Shown one piece after another: positions 42,249-54,039 of a stretch of 64,000 bases of DNA (positions within the stretch are counted from its first letter, which is position 1; the number at the start of each line of letters is the position of its first letter). Below the pieces are notes generated by a model, which was not told the origin of the DNA, searched no databases, and worked only from the letters and a program-made list of their open reading frames with translations. This stretch comes from Trachythela sp. YZ-2020 (Eukaryota > Cnidaria > Anthozoa > Malacalcyonacea > Clavulariidae), in the NCBI GenBank assembly GCA_016169945.1, contig JADLSH010000186.1, forward strand, positions 1,054,001 to 1,118,000. The letters run 5' to 3'. A program made the translations under genes and the position numbers.

Positions 42249-44920
42249 ATAAAACCAAATTACAGTTAATGTAAATACTATATCTTGTTAATATCTTATA
42301 TGCATCCAACCCAAATCAGCTTTCTAGTATCTCATGAAAACCTTTGAAAAGGAACTAAACAACCTCTTTAGGGTTGCTCAATCTTTTCCTTATGTTTCCT
42401 ATATGTTAAATATTTCAAATTGTATGTTTGCAGTGTTGGATTGACATGCAAACTTGTGTAAAATTTGTTATACACTTCTGCTCTTCTACTGCTTTTTTGC
42501 CAGGGTTTTTGCGCAGGTTTATATTTATTACGTTATACAGAGTGTATAGCAAAAACGCAATCTTCGATTCAGATGTGGATTTAAAAAAGAATATAGCAAT
42601 AATGCCTATATGTTTACATTAATTTGAAAGCTTAGCCATTCAGCTTTCAAACGATTGTTTACTTTTTAAATTTAATCGATTGGTTCGCGAAAAATATTAT
42701 ATTAAACAACTAAGATTGGAGAGATGAAAAATCGAGATGCAATAATAAAGCGACCCTGAAATAGACGAACTCGTTTCGTAAAAATCTCCGAAACAATGTC
42801 AAAGCTTTTTGCTGATAGCAGATCAAAATCAAGTAGCCTATGTACATTCCTATGCGCCATTTTTAACTTATTACTAATTTTCCACACACAACGGTGCTAA
42901 TTTAAACAGTATAAGCTTGCGCCCACCAACCTGCTAATTTCTGTTAACGTTACAATTAACTTAAGGCGTTGTCCGACGGGCAATACACGCGATTGTTTTT
43001 ATTACTTTTTGGGATCGATTTATGAGTATAAAGTAAATGACAGAGCTCCACATCTTTTAAAACGTATTTTAAAGACTTCTTAGTACTTTGTTTCGCATGT
43101 AAATCATGCAATGAATTTGAACTTCGTAGACAGTGACCTGCCATGTACGAACTGAAATAGAAAACTATGCATTGGTATATTGTTAGAGAGAAGATCAAAG
43201 GGTTTGATTACCATAACATTTATAAGTACTTTTCTGATTGGCTATTGGGCCCGCATATAACTTTAAGAACTACGTTCACGTCCTTATATATGGTCAATAA
43301 TAACCGGACAACTTCAGAACTGAATAGCACTATCAGTTCTACACTTTTATGCATAGAGATCCACTTCACCAACATATTAAGCATTATTAAATGACACATC
43401 TCTAGGCCTTACTTTACTTGTTTTATATAAATTACTACTTTTGTAAATATTAATGGGCCAAAAAACGATAAATAAATAAATTATTGACTGATAACGCTAG
43501 CAGAAGGTACAAGAGTATTCAAGTAGATATCCAACTTATCGAGCAAAAAGTATTCGTCAACATAAGTTTCAATCAGAGCGAATGAGTGAAAACATCGGTC
43601 GAAAGCATGCTTTATACGTGCTCAGTGTATCAAAGTGGTGAAGTAGTAGCTATATAGTTTCAGTTTTTTTGCTGTTGTAAACGTTTCTTCCTACAAACAA
43701 CACGACTCAATGTATTTTCCATGTTTAAACTGATTTTTGACCAAACATGGAAGAGCGAACATATATTTGCGGTTAATTTAATATTTAATCGACCATAGAA
43801 ATTTCAAACTTGCACTTAATTATACACAACAATCATGAACAACGGTTGGTTGAGTTATCGGAGAGCGTGTCTCGAAAGCGATCTTTATGCATGCAGAGAA
43901 AATTAGTGTGAAACCCCAGGTTTTGAATAATAACCTTTTCAATTTTTCCTTGCATTTTGAACTCAAGTATAGGACATTTGTATATGTATCGATGAAACTC
44001 TACAATATATTTACGATACACTAAATCTTTTACTGAGAGATAATCCTATTATATTAAATTACTAGAAATAGTGGGTATCTGTCTATATAGTTGCTCTGTC
44101 CATAACACTGTCATATAGTTCTTCAGTAATATCCTATCAGCTCAATGATATATTGAAACCGTTTTGAATTTAGCCAGTATAATAAAAACGCTTAATGTTA
44201 TCATGTTTGCACAGTAACCCGTTGTTACGTAAGGTCAAAAGCCAGCCGACAAGCGGGGGAATTTAACCACGTTAGCTCTTTCAAATCGCTTTCCTTGTGA
44301 TATTCAACATAAATCCGAGCCTAGCTAGTGGTTCGTGCTGTTCTACACATTCGTACCGACAAAACAGGGCACAGGCATTATTAGTTTAATTTTTCTATTC
44401 TGTGTACAACTATAGCAAATGCTTATTAAATTTTCAAACGTTGGTTACCGACTTTGTGTTAAGAAAGTCAAAACAAATATCGCGGTCTTTGAGAATGTGC
44501 CGCCTTAACTGCGACCACAATATCTTATAGACTTTCATATGGTGTTGCCAAGCTTTCATATATATTATTACTAGAAATACATGCATGCAGAATCCTCTCG
44601 CCCATTCGAACCACACAATTTACTCCCCCAAAAGTTATTGTAATATGAAGTTCTGAGTCGATCACTGTAACCATGGTAACACGCAACACTGTATGTCTGT
44701 ATATTTCTTTGATTTTGTACAAAATGGTAATTGCCCATGCAACTATATAAAGTAGGTATGTTTTATGTACTCTTTTAGCTTTAATTTACTCTAAAATTCA
44801 ACCTTAAAAGTCTCACAAAACATTAAGAAATGTTCATAAAACTTCAATTGTTTTTCTAACAGTATTTTTATACTTCTTTTCGCACTTGTTTTTGAGATTT
44901 AATGTCGGTTATTTCTTATT
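42249..44920. other. unassigned AT-rich DNA
   Basis: No exon, RNA gene or bounded repeat seen on either strand; short frames here have no protein-like features. Confidence 0.5.
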
Positions 44921-45121
44921 CTAGATTAGATTAGATTAGATTTATTAAAATACTTGAATGGCAGTTCAAAAACGAACTGAAAAACACAAGTTTACATAGT
45001 TTAAAAATAGTAGAGCAAAAATATGTATATACAGATTATAGATACGCTGGTAATACTAATTACTATGACGTAGGATTACTAATTTACAAGTTGATATACT
45101 AATCAATAGAAGCCTAAAAGA

Positions 45122-47779
45122 TTAAAAAGAGTTCCATTTGCGTACGCAATATGGCAAAAAACTATCATTATAGCGTTTAGTTCTGCTTTTAAAAAGTGAG
45201 ATAGATCGGGAATGTCTAAGATTGTACTCGTGATGTAAAGGTTCAGGTAATAGATTAAAAATTTTACTCGAAGTGTCACTATAATTGTTTTTGTAAAAAG
45301 ATCTGCATAACAATTCCCTTCTCTCCTCGAGTGGGCAAATTTAGGTCTTTGAGGCTTTCGGAGTAGGACAAGTGGGGAACAATAATTTTGAACGCACGTC
45401 TCTGAATGTGCTCTAATTCATCAGTCAGGAACTTTGGTAACGAGACATGTCTAATAAAACTACAATATACTGTCCTAAGATCACTCGGTTGGACACCATT
45501 TCTTCTTAATATCCTTAAAGCAAACAGACGTTTGCTTGCTTTGGAGGATATGTGCCTGATGTGTGTGGTCCACTTAAGATCGGAGGTCAAATTTACCCCC
45601 AGGAGCTTGATGGTATTAACAGCCTCCAGGGGTTGGTTATTGACAAACAAGGGTTGCGCCGGGGGTTGATTGATCAAAAATGATACGGTGAAATCTTTAG
45701 TTTTTTTTACGTTCAACTTCATGTTGTTCGCACTTGACCACTGGGTCACGTTGTCAAGTTCTTGCTGTAATTTTGGTAGATCCGGTTCACATACTCTAAC
45801 AACTTCAGAGATTGCACAATCGTCAACATACTTGTACAAAGGCAATTCACTGGACAGATCATTGACCATTATAAGAAAGAACAGAGGACCAAGTTTGGTA
45901 CCTTGCGGAACTCCAGCTTTTATTTCTTTCCAATCAGATTTACAAGTTTTTAATTTGACACGCTGCTGTCTGCCTTGAAGAAAACTTGAACACCAGTTTA
46001 ATAGAACCGGTGGAACATTGAGAAGCTGTAACTTACGCATCAGAATGTTATGATCAATTCGATCAAATGCCTTGGAGAAATCGATGAAGCAGGTTCGGAT
46101 AATGGTGTTAGGCGTTTCCAGGGCAGAGAGCCAGTAGTGGACTAAATGCACGAGGGCGTGAGTGGTTGAAGACTTTTTCACACTACCAAACTGGAAAGGG
46201 TCGATGTATGGCATAACAATAGGTGCAAGCCAGTTGAAAACAAAAGACTCAAGAATTTTGCTCAACACGGCAGTTAGAGATATAGGTCTAAGGTCCGTAT
46301 CGATAGACTTCGGTCTAGAGATCTTCCTCAACGGGAGGACATCCGCACATTTCCACAGCTCGGGGACACGACCTTCTCTAATAGAAGAGTTAAACATGGA
46401 ATACACAGGGATGCTAATAGTTGTGGCGCAGGTTTTCAAGAGCCAATTGGGAATCTCGTCAGGTCCTACAGACTTGCGATCTTGGACAGCCACCAAAGCA
46501 AGTTCTACGGCATCACGGGTAATGATGTACTCATCAAGAATGTTGGAAACAAGTATGGGAGTAAAGTTTAGTTGTGGTATGTCAGCAGCGACACTGCAAA
46601 AGGATTCGTTAATAGCGACAGCAAGATCGAAGTCATTCAAAACAGTGCCATTTACGGCTAAGCTTGTTAACGGGGGAGGATTCGAAAGTCCAGACAACAG
46701 TTTGATTCCGTCCCACCACTTTTTAGGATTACTCTCATGCATGTGATTAATTTTGTCATTGTAGAATCTTTGGCGTGCTCTCTTACAGAGTTTTATCACT
46801 TTATTGCGATAAACATTATATTGGTGTAAGTCATTATTCAACCAAGCTTGTTGACGTTTCTTAATAGATTCTTTAATAACAGGAGTAATCCATGGTTTGT
46901 CGTTAGGATGATGTTTCACAGTACGCATGGGGATACAGGAATTCAAAGCAACGTGAACTACCGACTGGAAAGAATCCAGTTGTTCGTCACATCACATGAA
47001 TTCAGCCGCATGAGTGGTGTCCAGTTAACAGTATTCAGACGAGAGATCAAATTTAGTTTGTTAGGAGCTCGATAATCACGCTTTTGCAATCGTGTGGTTG
47101 GTAGACTTGGAGCATGTGTCGAAATAGGTTGTAGTAAGATGCTAGAATGATCGGATTGACCAATAGGAGGCAGGATGATGGCATCGTAGTAAGGTGATAG
47201 AGTTGAAAAAGCTTGGTCAAGGATATTACTTCCCCTGGTGGGCTTGGTAACCAGTTTCTTCAATCTAAAAGAGTTGCAGAGATTACCTGGCTTGAATTGA
47301 TTGAAATCACCAAGGACCAAGATGGCAGAATTAGGATAGGTGGCAAGTAAAGAATCTAAACATTTGAAGATATGCATTCGAAGAACATGGTCATCGCTCT
47401 GAGGAGGATGATAAACTGTTCCCAATAAAATAGAGTTGATTCCTCGTGGTAAACGTTCCATTTTGATTAGAAACCATTGACTCTCAATTTCTGGCTCACT
47501 CAGGTCAGCTAATTCAGTAAAATTAAGTTGTGAATTGAAATAGGTACAAAGACCGCCCCCGCGTTGGTTATTCGGTCTATCCCTTCGGCACGATACATAG
47601 CCAGGTATACGAATAAGTTCATCAGTTACTCGTGAATTTAACCATGTTTCAGTGATTACGACTACATCGTATAATTCGGTGGAAATTGATGCTGAAACCT
47701 CGTCTAACTTATTGACCATCGACCTAACATTACTAAACCAAATCTTGGGGAAGCGTGGAATCGTAACTGATCTCCGCAA
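45122..47779 (-). pseudogene. CR1-like LINE ORF2: endonuclease and reverse transcriptase
   Basis: The first frame (47779-46958) holds the endonuclease: SNVRSMVNKLDEV, VITETW near residue 43, RGGGLCTYF, GDFNQF near 150, and QSDHSS near 206. The frame shifts near 46990. Then comes the RT frame to 45279 with KSVGPDEIPN near 160, LRPISLTAVLSKILE, FIDFSKAFDRI, AGVPQGTKLGP near 345 and the catalytic YKYVDD near 374. A further shift near 45320 leads to the C-terminal part ending in CVRKWNSF. An upstream frame 48050-47784 may be the N-terminal leader of ORF2. All catalytic motifs are present, and only short indels prevent a continuous protein. Confidence 0.92.
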
Positions 47780-48146
47780 GGGATTAATGAACTATAATTA
47801 GGACACTGATACACTCAGGCCGTTTGTTTTTCCTAAGTTTCATGATTGTAGGAATCGGGTATTTGTTAAGTTCCTGGTTATGTGAAATGGCACTTACAAT
47901 ATTTTGGGGGGGTAAAAACGACGAGATTAGGGTTAGCGTATTATCTGCTTCGTGCGACAATGTGGTGTTTCTGGAAGTGCCAAGATTGGGCTCCCAAAAA
48001 CTAGATGGTTCCCACATTCCGCTCTTATTAGAGTTAACGTTTCCACTCAATACCGTACCGCCCCGACAAGGGGGAGAAAAGTAATACGTTTTCTTTGGAA
48101 GTCTGTTCGTGATTCGAACTGGTGATGGCCGTTGTGGAGGTTTTTT

Positions 48147-49490
48147 TTATTCAAAAACCGGTTCTTGTGGGGGCTGTCCGTGGTTATTATGTGGACAAGG
48201 TTTAAGTGGTTTAGCCAATCTTTGGTCGGTCGGCGAAGGAGAGGGTGGTTTGTATCGGAAATAATGTTTCCGAAAAGGATTTTTCTTACGTTTCTCGGCC
48301 TTGTCATGAGCTATCTTATGACGATTGAGTTTGGCAACAAAATTAATTTTTGTATTCGGTGTAGATAATTTACCACTAGGTTGGATACTTTCTACGTCTT
48401 GTCTTGTCTTTTGTTTAGGATGCTTATTAATTAGGATTTCGGAGAGCTTGTTGTGGTTTCTTGGCTTGAACGACTCATTAGACATGCTATCAGTTAAGTT
48501 ATTTACTGATTTTAAAAGCACACCATTGGGAGGTGTTACAGGCAAGGAGGTGTACAATGATCTGTTGTTTTCTTTGTTTAAGTCGGCACTTTGCATATTT
48601 ATGTCTGAATTAGCATTTCCGTTGCTTTGGTTGCTTTTTTGTTTAAGGGGCTCATTAATTATAGATTTGGCCGGTATGTTTTTGTCCAGATTTGGAGATG
48701 CAAATTTCAATAAATCACGTTCGTTTTCGACTTGAATTAACTTCTCCTGAAGATTGGTAATAGTCTTGTTTTTCTCTTTTAAAATTAAGGAAAACTCTTG
48801 GAGAAAAGTTTCGAGTCTAAGATCATAAGGTACGCGGCCACTCTCGGGACCAGAAGGTATCAGAATAGCACTCATGGACTCAATAATTGCGTTAGTGGAG
48901 TCTATGATTGCATTGACAGAGTTCATTTGTGTTTGTAAAGCCACGACGTCCGATTTAATATCCTTCAAAACCTTACAATCGGTTCTGCTTTCACAGCAAT
49001 AACCATTATACACAGATGAATTTATATGAGTGCTAGTATTGTTGGTAGTTTCGTCTAAATCTCCCGACATAAGATTAGGTTCAAAGGGTATTTTGGTTGT
49101 TGTATTTAATACTCTGTCCGTGATAGCGTCTGTTTGATTTGCAGAGTTTGTTTGTAAAATAAGCACCAGAAATTTCTTGAATGATTCGCCTTCTTTACCG
49201 TGGAATATCAAGGAGTTTAACTTTCCCGGATACCAAGTCATAACAAAATCGAGATTCGAGTCTTTAAAACGTTTTGCTCTACCGCCGGGTGACTCCCATT
49301 CACCGCTTAATCCAGTGATGTTTTTAACAAAATTCCGTAATGATGAAAAATCTTGAGCCCATTTAATGCGGGTGCCATCATAAATTAGGTAAGCTTGATC
49401 ATTTAACAATCTAATGGGCTCTAAATCGACATTCTCCAGGATAAAATTCGTATGATTAAGTGAGCTCGAATTTTCACAGCTGACCGCCAT
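48147..49490 (-). CDS. CR1-like LINE ORF1 protein
   Basis: An intact 447-codon frame starts at ATG 49490. The N-terminal domain (about residues 40-115) has SSLRNFVKNITGLSGEWESP, the GG that follows it, and a KKFLVLIL helix; the same pattern recurs as a remnant near 2.5 kb. Residues about 175-270 look like a coiled coil (KVLKDIKSDVVALQTQMNSV). The C-terminus is basic (KAEKRKKNPFRKHYF), as expected for an RNA-binding chaperone role. It has no zinc knuckle or RRM that I can see, so RNA binding is inferred from charge and position before ORF2. Confidence 0.85.
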   Translation of the reverse strand: MAVSCENSSSLNHTNFILENVDLEPIRLLNDQAYLIYDGTRIKWAQDFSSLRNFVKNITGLSGEWESPGGRAKRFKDSNLDFVMTWYPGKLNSLIFHGKEGESFKKFLVLILQTNSANQTDAITDRVLNTTTKIPFEPNLMSGDLDETTNNTSTHINSSVYNGYCCESRTDCKVLKDIKSDVVALQTQMNSVNAIIDSTNAIIESMSAILIPSGPESGRVPYDLRLETFLQEFSLILKEKNKTITNLQEKLIQVENERDLLKFASPNLDKNIPAKSIINEPLKQKSNQSNGNANSDINMQSADLNKENNRSLYTSLPVTPPNGVLLKSVNNLTDSMSNESFKPRNHNKLSEILINKHPKQKTRQDVESIQPSGKLSTPNTKINFVAKLNRHKIAHDKAEKRKKNPFRKHYFRYKPPSPSPTDQRLAKPLKPCPHNNHGQPPQEPVFE

Positions 49491-50078
49491 TAATTACTCG
49501 CAAAGGCTGGTGATGAGTCTATGCTTAAAATTTCATCAAGATAGCTTCAACGCCTCTTCAGATCCTGCGCGCAATAATGGAAAAATGATTCTATAACGTA
49601 TTTGAATTAATACTAAAATACCTTTTAAGATTAATCAATGTTGTATTGACCACACAGGATGACTTACGCATTTTCAAATCCACAAACTAGAATATACTGC
49701 ATGTCAATACGGCAAAAGCAAGTATACAAAATAAACACTTACGCGTTTAAAACGCTTTAAAACTCGAAAATCATGTCTTTCTTCGGTCTTTTGACTTCTT
49801 TTTTCCTCCTGTTAATTTTAACATGTGAAAGTCCTCTAAATAATTTTTATTTATCTCGTTTTAGAGACTTTGTTTGTCTGTTTATGTCCCGACTCCCGAG
49901 TACAGAACACTTTTCTCTCGGTCTGAACTCGCGCATGCGCTTAACATAGAAAACCGTCCATTGCATAATGGCGGACAACTTTGCATTCCGCTATGTTGTC
50001 ACATACCCGGGTGTAAATATCCGATCGGAATTAGTACCCTCGCACGGCGCTTCGCGCCGGCTTGGGGACTAGACTTTC
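49491..50078 (-). promoter_or_regulatory. LINE 5' leader / internal promoter region
   Basis: It precedes ORF1. The outermost part is GC-rich with the hairpin ggcgcgaagcgcc (near 50048-50060), unlike the AT-rich surroundings. The same ~450 bp occur inverted at 51946-52405. Internal promoters are expected at LINE 5' ends; promoter activity itself is an inference. Confidence 0.55.
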
Positions 50079-50228
50079 AATTTATTACGGGACCACTGAA
50101 TAGGTTTAAAAGAACCTTATAACGTGACTGCAAGTATCGGGAATATTATAATACATTGAGTGTTAGGTTCCAGTGTAGGTACTGCTGCCGATTAACAATA
50201 TTCAAGTGCCCTATAGTTATAGGATTTA

Positions 50229-50390
50229 ACTACCTGAAAAATATAGAAAGAACTTCGACGTTTCAAGCGAAGGTCCATCGTCTGGAAGTAATATAGTAGC
50301 CAAATTTGTCAGTGGCTGTATTACCGTATAGACGAAAAGCCTTCGCCCAAAACGACGGCGAAGTTCTTCTTATATTTTTTAAGTAGTTAA
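50229..50390. mobile_element. Penelope-like tail palindrome with hammerhead-like motif
   Basis: Two inverted arms: ctacctgaaaaatatagaaa then gaacttcgacg on one side, and cgaagttcttcttatatttt then aagtag on the other. On the minus strand, 50289-50252 has a hammerhead-like order with GAAACGTCG kept, but the CTGACGA box reads CAGACGA, which should weaken or abolish catalysis. No ORF. Confidence 0.7.
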
Positions 50391-51446
50391 ATGATCCTTC
50401 AACCTGCAAGTTCGTGAACATTTTAATATATTTTTAGTCAAAACCATGCATGAGCTGCTGAACCGCTTTAGCCTTAGAATTAGAATTAGAGTTAGACTAT
50501 ACAGATAATATATGTAGTATATATTATGGCTTGTTACAGTGTCTGTGCCAGACTATGAAGTGTGTTCAGTTAGCCTTCACTCCCTCTTCTCAGAATACTT
50601 GGCTTAACTTCTTTTGCTAAAAATAGTACTGTAGAGTTTGGGAAGAGGTTTATTATTTTTATGCAGATGAAAAAGTTACTTTAAAATATAAAGAACAGTC
50701 TTAACAGAACTCTTTTCCGTCCGTGTTTTCTCCCACTGACAAGAAAAATCATCAGGCATTAGAGAGTAAAATGTTAAAGTAACTACTAAGCTGTTACACT
50801 TATAAGTCTAAGACCGGAAATATAGTTTGCACTTCGTATACCATCACCATGTAGTCAGTTTGTATGCAAAATTCAGTTTGTAAAAATAATTGAAACTTTA
50901 TAATGTTTGAAATTTTTACAGCAATATAATATTATCACGAAATGGATACACTCGTAGTCGCGTTTATATCGATCTAAAAATATGTGATCGTATTGTATTA
51001 AATATATTTAAACTGTGAATAAATCAGTGGTATATAAATTTAAGCGTTCTCCGTACAGCGGAATCGAACAATTAGTTGGTAAACAGCTACAACAAGCTAG
51101 ACGATTCCGTGCCGCATGGCCGCATCTTCGATCTTTATATGCGTAGTCTGTAGACGATAATATGCGAGAAAGCTTATTATATTAATACAAATTCCAAGGA
51201 TATAAAACTAATGGTTATAACTAAAACACCGTCGTTCGATGCAGCGTCCTTTATATGGATCTTTTAAATGATAGTGGGTCGCTTACAAGGCTGTGGCAGA
51301 TATAAAAAAATCTTGTAATTTGTATTGTTTACAAAACTTATAGGCAATGTATACTTGAAGAAAATTCAGGCTCTGCTGCCCGATATCTCCGTTTGGTTAA
51401 AGCTAGCAGCATCCAACCAACTTCACGTATATTTAGAACTCTAATT
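50391..51446. other. unassigned AT-rich DNA
   Basis: No coding exon or repeat boundary recognised. Confidence 0.4.
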
Positions 51447-51560
51447 TTATTCGGTTAAGAAATAATCTAAGTCAGACTTATCAGGAAAATCATCAGAGAA
51501 TTCTATAATTAGACGAACAGTTTCATTACCATTTATGGGATAATTGTTTTGTTCATCAAC
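51447..51560 (-). CDS. possible terminal exon of a minus-strand gene, unrecognised
   Basis: The frame reads DEQNNYPINGNETVRLIIEF, then SDDFPDKSDLDYFLTE and stop, with AATAAA overlapping the stop region (gaataaaatt). The upstream part of the longer frame (to 51701) runs through an inverted-repeat-like insert (ccagggtctc...gagaccctgg) and is not coding. Function unknown. Confidence 0.35.
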   Translation of the reverse strand, partial: VDEQNNYPINGNETVRLIIEFSDDFPDKSDLDYFLTE

Positions 51561-51879
51561 GCAATGGCAACAGACCGGACTGCCTACACCCCTACCGAGT
51601 ATAGCAGACGACTTTGACTCACGTGACCAGACAGTACCAGGGTCTCTCCGCAGCAGGGGGATGTGGCGAAGGTGAGACCCTGGGAAACAGGTTGAAACCA
51701 CGGTAGCTCAGTTTATTCTGGATAACTTCAATTAATCACAGGAGAACAGCGAGGCTTGCTAAGCTCATTCAAAGATTGCATTCATGACTATTGTTTGTCA
51801 TAGTGAGATGTTCGCACGCAAACGTGTGAATACCGACACAAAATAGTGAGGAAATTATGTCCCAAAGTGATAAACGATG

Positions 51880-52578
51880 TCTCGCTAAATGTGTATGATA
51901 TTTTGGCACTTTCCCTCATGACGTCACCAAGTTGTCCAGTGAGATTAATCCCGAGCCGGCGCAAAGCGCCGTGCGAGGGTAGTAATTCCGCTCGGAGATT
52001 TACACCCGGGTATTTGAAAACATTGTGGAATGCAAAGTCGTCCGCCTCTTTTTGTCATGGACTCGACTTTTTTGTTAGTCATGCGCATGCGCAAGTTCAA
52101 GCCGAGAGAAGACTTCCATTTTGGAAACGTTTTTCAAAAATAGTTTTGCACTCATTTTATAAGTAAGTCTCTATGTAAGTATGTTTATATGTTTTGTCTC
52201 CAAAACAAGAGGAAAAACAGTCAAAAGAAAGAAAGAGGAGCGTTTTAAACAGGCAAGTGTCTATTTTGCATGCTTGCTTTGCCGATTTTTTAACATAGCA
52301 TGCAGTATAGCTTGTGAATTTGAAAATGTGTAGACCATTCTGTGTGGTCAATATAACATTGATTGATCTTTAAGAGTATTTTAGTATTGATTCAAATATG
52401 TTATATGAAGTAAATTGTTTGGATCAAATGGGCGAGGGGATTCTGCATGAATGTATTTCTAGCAAGAAAGTAATCAATAAGAAAGATCAAGGGAAAATTC
52501 ATCTTCACTGGATCTCACTGGACAACTTGGTGACGTCATGAGGGAAAGTGCCAAAATATCATACACATTTAGCAAGGT
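51880..52578. mobile_element. inverted-repeat element carrying a copy of the LINE 5' leader
   Basis: Outer arms of ~65 bp: ctaaatgtgtatgatatttt through tcatgacgtcaccaagttgt (51883-51945), with the inverse at 52515-52578. Inside, 51946-52405 is an inverted, ~85% similar copy (by eye) of the LINE leader at 49590-50078, including the ggcgc...gcgcc hairpin and the tttacacccgggta word. No ORF1 follows it. LINEs are normally lost from the 5' end, so a stand-alone leader is unusual. Confidence 0.65.
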
Positions 52579-52639
52579 ATTGATAAAATACATTAAATCA
52601 ATTTATGTAGCTTTACCATTTCTCCTTAAACTGTTTCCC

Positions 52640-53290
52640 TAAGAAGCCATCCCTTATGCCTACAGTGTTACTACAGAAGGAGACCTAAACTAAACTAACT
52701 TTTTTTATACTGGATAGCTCTATCAGTTCTAAACCGTTAATAATAATAATAATAATATTAATTTGGAATTTTTATACAGGATAACATATCAGTACTATAA
52801 TACTATTATCTAGGTTCTTCCTAGAGGTCCAGTAAAAGTCTCCAGCAGAAACTTTAACTAAACTAACTTTATTTATACTTGATAGATTTATCAGTTCTAA
52901 GCTGTTTTCCCTAGAGGTCCAGTAAGGATCATCTCTTATTGATCCAGTGTTATACTACAGGAGGAAACCTAAACTAAACTAACTTTATATTTATTGAATA
53001 GCTCTATCAGTTCTAAACTGTTCTTCCTAGAAGTTCAGTAAGAGCGATTCCTTATTGTTCCGGTGTTACACTGTTACTACAGGAAGAAACCGGAGTGCCC
53101 GGCGAATGCAACTGTGGTGTTTGGTAGAGTCAAACTGGAAGCACTCTTTTCACATGTGAGTGAAACGAAATTATAATCAGACAACTGCATATTGCAGGAA
53201 TGGAACTCCAATCACAGAGATGAAAGACACATGCACTAACCACTGTGTCGTCAACATTCCACTTATTACCATAAAGCTATTAATGTATAC
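52640..53290 (-). mobile_element. tRNA-derived SINE with tandem-repeat tail
   Basis: On the minus strand: A-box-like TGGTTAGTGC (53242-53233) and B-box-like GGAGTTCCATTCC (53210-53198), 30-odd bp apart as in tRNA-derived promoters. Then a conserved core (gcttccagtttgac, caccacagttgcattcgccg), then about four degenerate ~125-bp units built on aactaaactaactttattta and tctatcagttctaaac (53095-52640). A (TAA)n run lies at 52737-52760. Core copies recur at 54.1 and 59.5 kb. Confidence 0.75.
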
Positions 53291-53321
53291 TCTTAAGAAA
53301 AGTTTAGTACCTTTTCCTCAG

Positions 53322-53465
53322 GCGAAACGCTCGAATGTGGAGTGCATCATAATACCAGAAGCAAATCGAAAAGATTTTGATGAATTACAAAATTTTATAA
53401 AAGAAGGACTTGAAGTTCACTTCGTTAGTGAATACAGGGACGTGTTTCAAATTTCCTTTCCATAG
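53322..53465 (+). CDS. LONP1: mitochondrial Lon protease, last exon (fragment)
   Basis: After acceptor ccttttcctcag the exon reads AKRSNVECIIIPEANRKDFD, then ELQNFIKEGLEVHFVSEYRD and VFQISFP, stop TAG at 53463. This is the C-terminal end of Lon: the block after the catalytic Ser/Lys dyad with (K)R.GV..I..P..N..D, then I..GLEVHFV..Y..(I/V)F. Mitochondrial Lon degrades oxidised and misfolded matrix proteins and binds mtDNA. No earlier Lon exon was found in the upstream DNA, which is filled with a LINE and a SINE. It could be the real last exon after a long intron, or an isolated fragment; its clean acceptor and intact frame favour a real exon. Confidence 0.8.
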   Translation, partial: AKRSNVECIIIPEANRKDFDELQNFIKEGLEVHFVSEYRDVFQISFP

Positions 53466-53526
53466 CATGCGTAATAAATAGAACACATTACTTATACAAT
53501 AGCCGAGATAACTATTCCCAATTGTT

Positions 53527-53712
53527 TTAACTATTGGTCGTCATTGTCGAGAACAAGTCATGTTGGACGATGTGAAATAGTCTACATCTATCTTGTCTTT
53601 TGCTTGCTCTATGCAAATCAGTACATGCAGAGGTACATCGGCATTCTATTACATCAGCCACCCTGATGTGTTCACGACCGTTAACACTAAATGGAAACCA
53701 GGCTTTAAGATT
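53527..53712 (-). CDS. possible terminal exon, Cys-rich C-terminus, unrecognised
   Basis: Minus strand: acceptor tttttgggtgtacag at 53713, then NLKAWFPFSVNGREHIRVAD, VIECRCTSACTDLHRASKRQ, DRCRLFHIVQHDLFS and TAA at 53527. The C-x-C-x3-C...C spacing suggests a disulfide-rich secreted or extracellular domain. It runs convergently with the Lon exon, with stops 61 bp apart. Family not recognised. Confidence 0.4.
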   Translation of the reverse strand, partial: NLKAWFPFSVNGREHIRVADVIECRCTSACTDLHRASKRQDRCRLFHIVQHDLFSTMTTNS

Positions 53713-54039
53713 CTGTACACCCAAAAATATTTATAACGAAAAATCATGTTAATTAATTAAATAGGATAATATGGTCCGACTTTGGAAAACTGTTGAATAT
53801 CCCCGATGCTACGCACACAGCGAACAATTTTTAATGCCATATACATTTTAGCTGAAAATTTCAAAAATGCAGGACAGAATCGTATAAAAAGGTGGATCTG
53901 TGGAAAGCTAGATAAGTAATTAAACTGCTATAGTCTTCTTGGTATGCAAGAAAGAAAAATTTTGGTAGAAGGGAATTGCTACAATAAACTGCGGATTTAA
54001 GTTAACCTTTGCAAAACATTTATAAATTGTATTATACAT

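Larger units (their letters stand above)
44921..50078 (-). mobile_element. near-complete CR1-like LINE
   Basis: On the minus strand: a GC-rich 5' leader (50078 to about 49491), ORF1, a short spacer, ORF2 with endonuclease and RT, and a 3' end with the pentamer tail (TTAGA)n at 44923-44941 as read on the plus strand. A short microsatellite tail instead of poly(A) is typical of CR1/L2 elements. ORF1 is intact; ORF2 has two or three frame breaks. The 5' end is set by similarity to an inverted copy at 51946-52405, so it is approximate. No target duplication was determined. Confidence 0.85.

Noticed and set aside
45122..45313. Separate small gene at the LINE 3' end
   Set aside because: It is the C-terminal continuation of ORF2 after a frameshift, ending in the conserved W-N block.
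46162..46746. 194-codon plus-strand frame
   Set aside because: Antisense of the LINE RT domain, whose motifs are clear on the minus strand.
53160..53321. N-terminal extension of the Lon exon frame to ATG 53160
   Set aside because: The upstream part is SINE sequence; the acceptor at 53320-53321 gives the family-conserved start.
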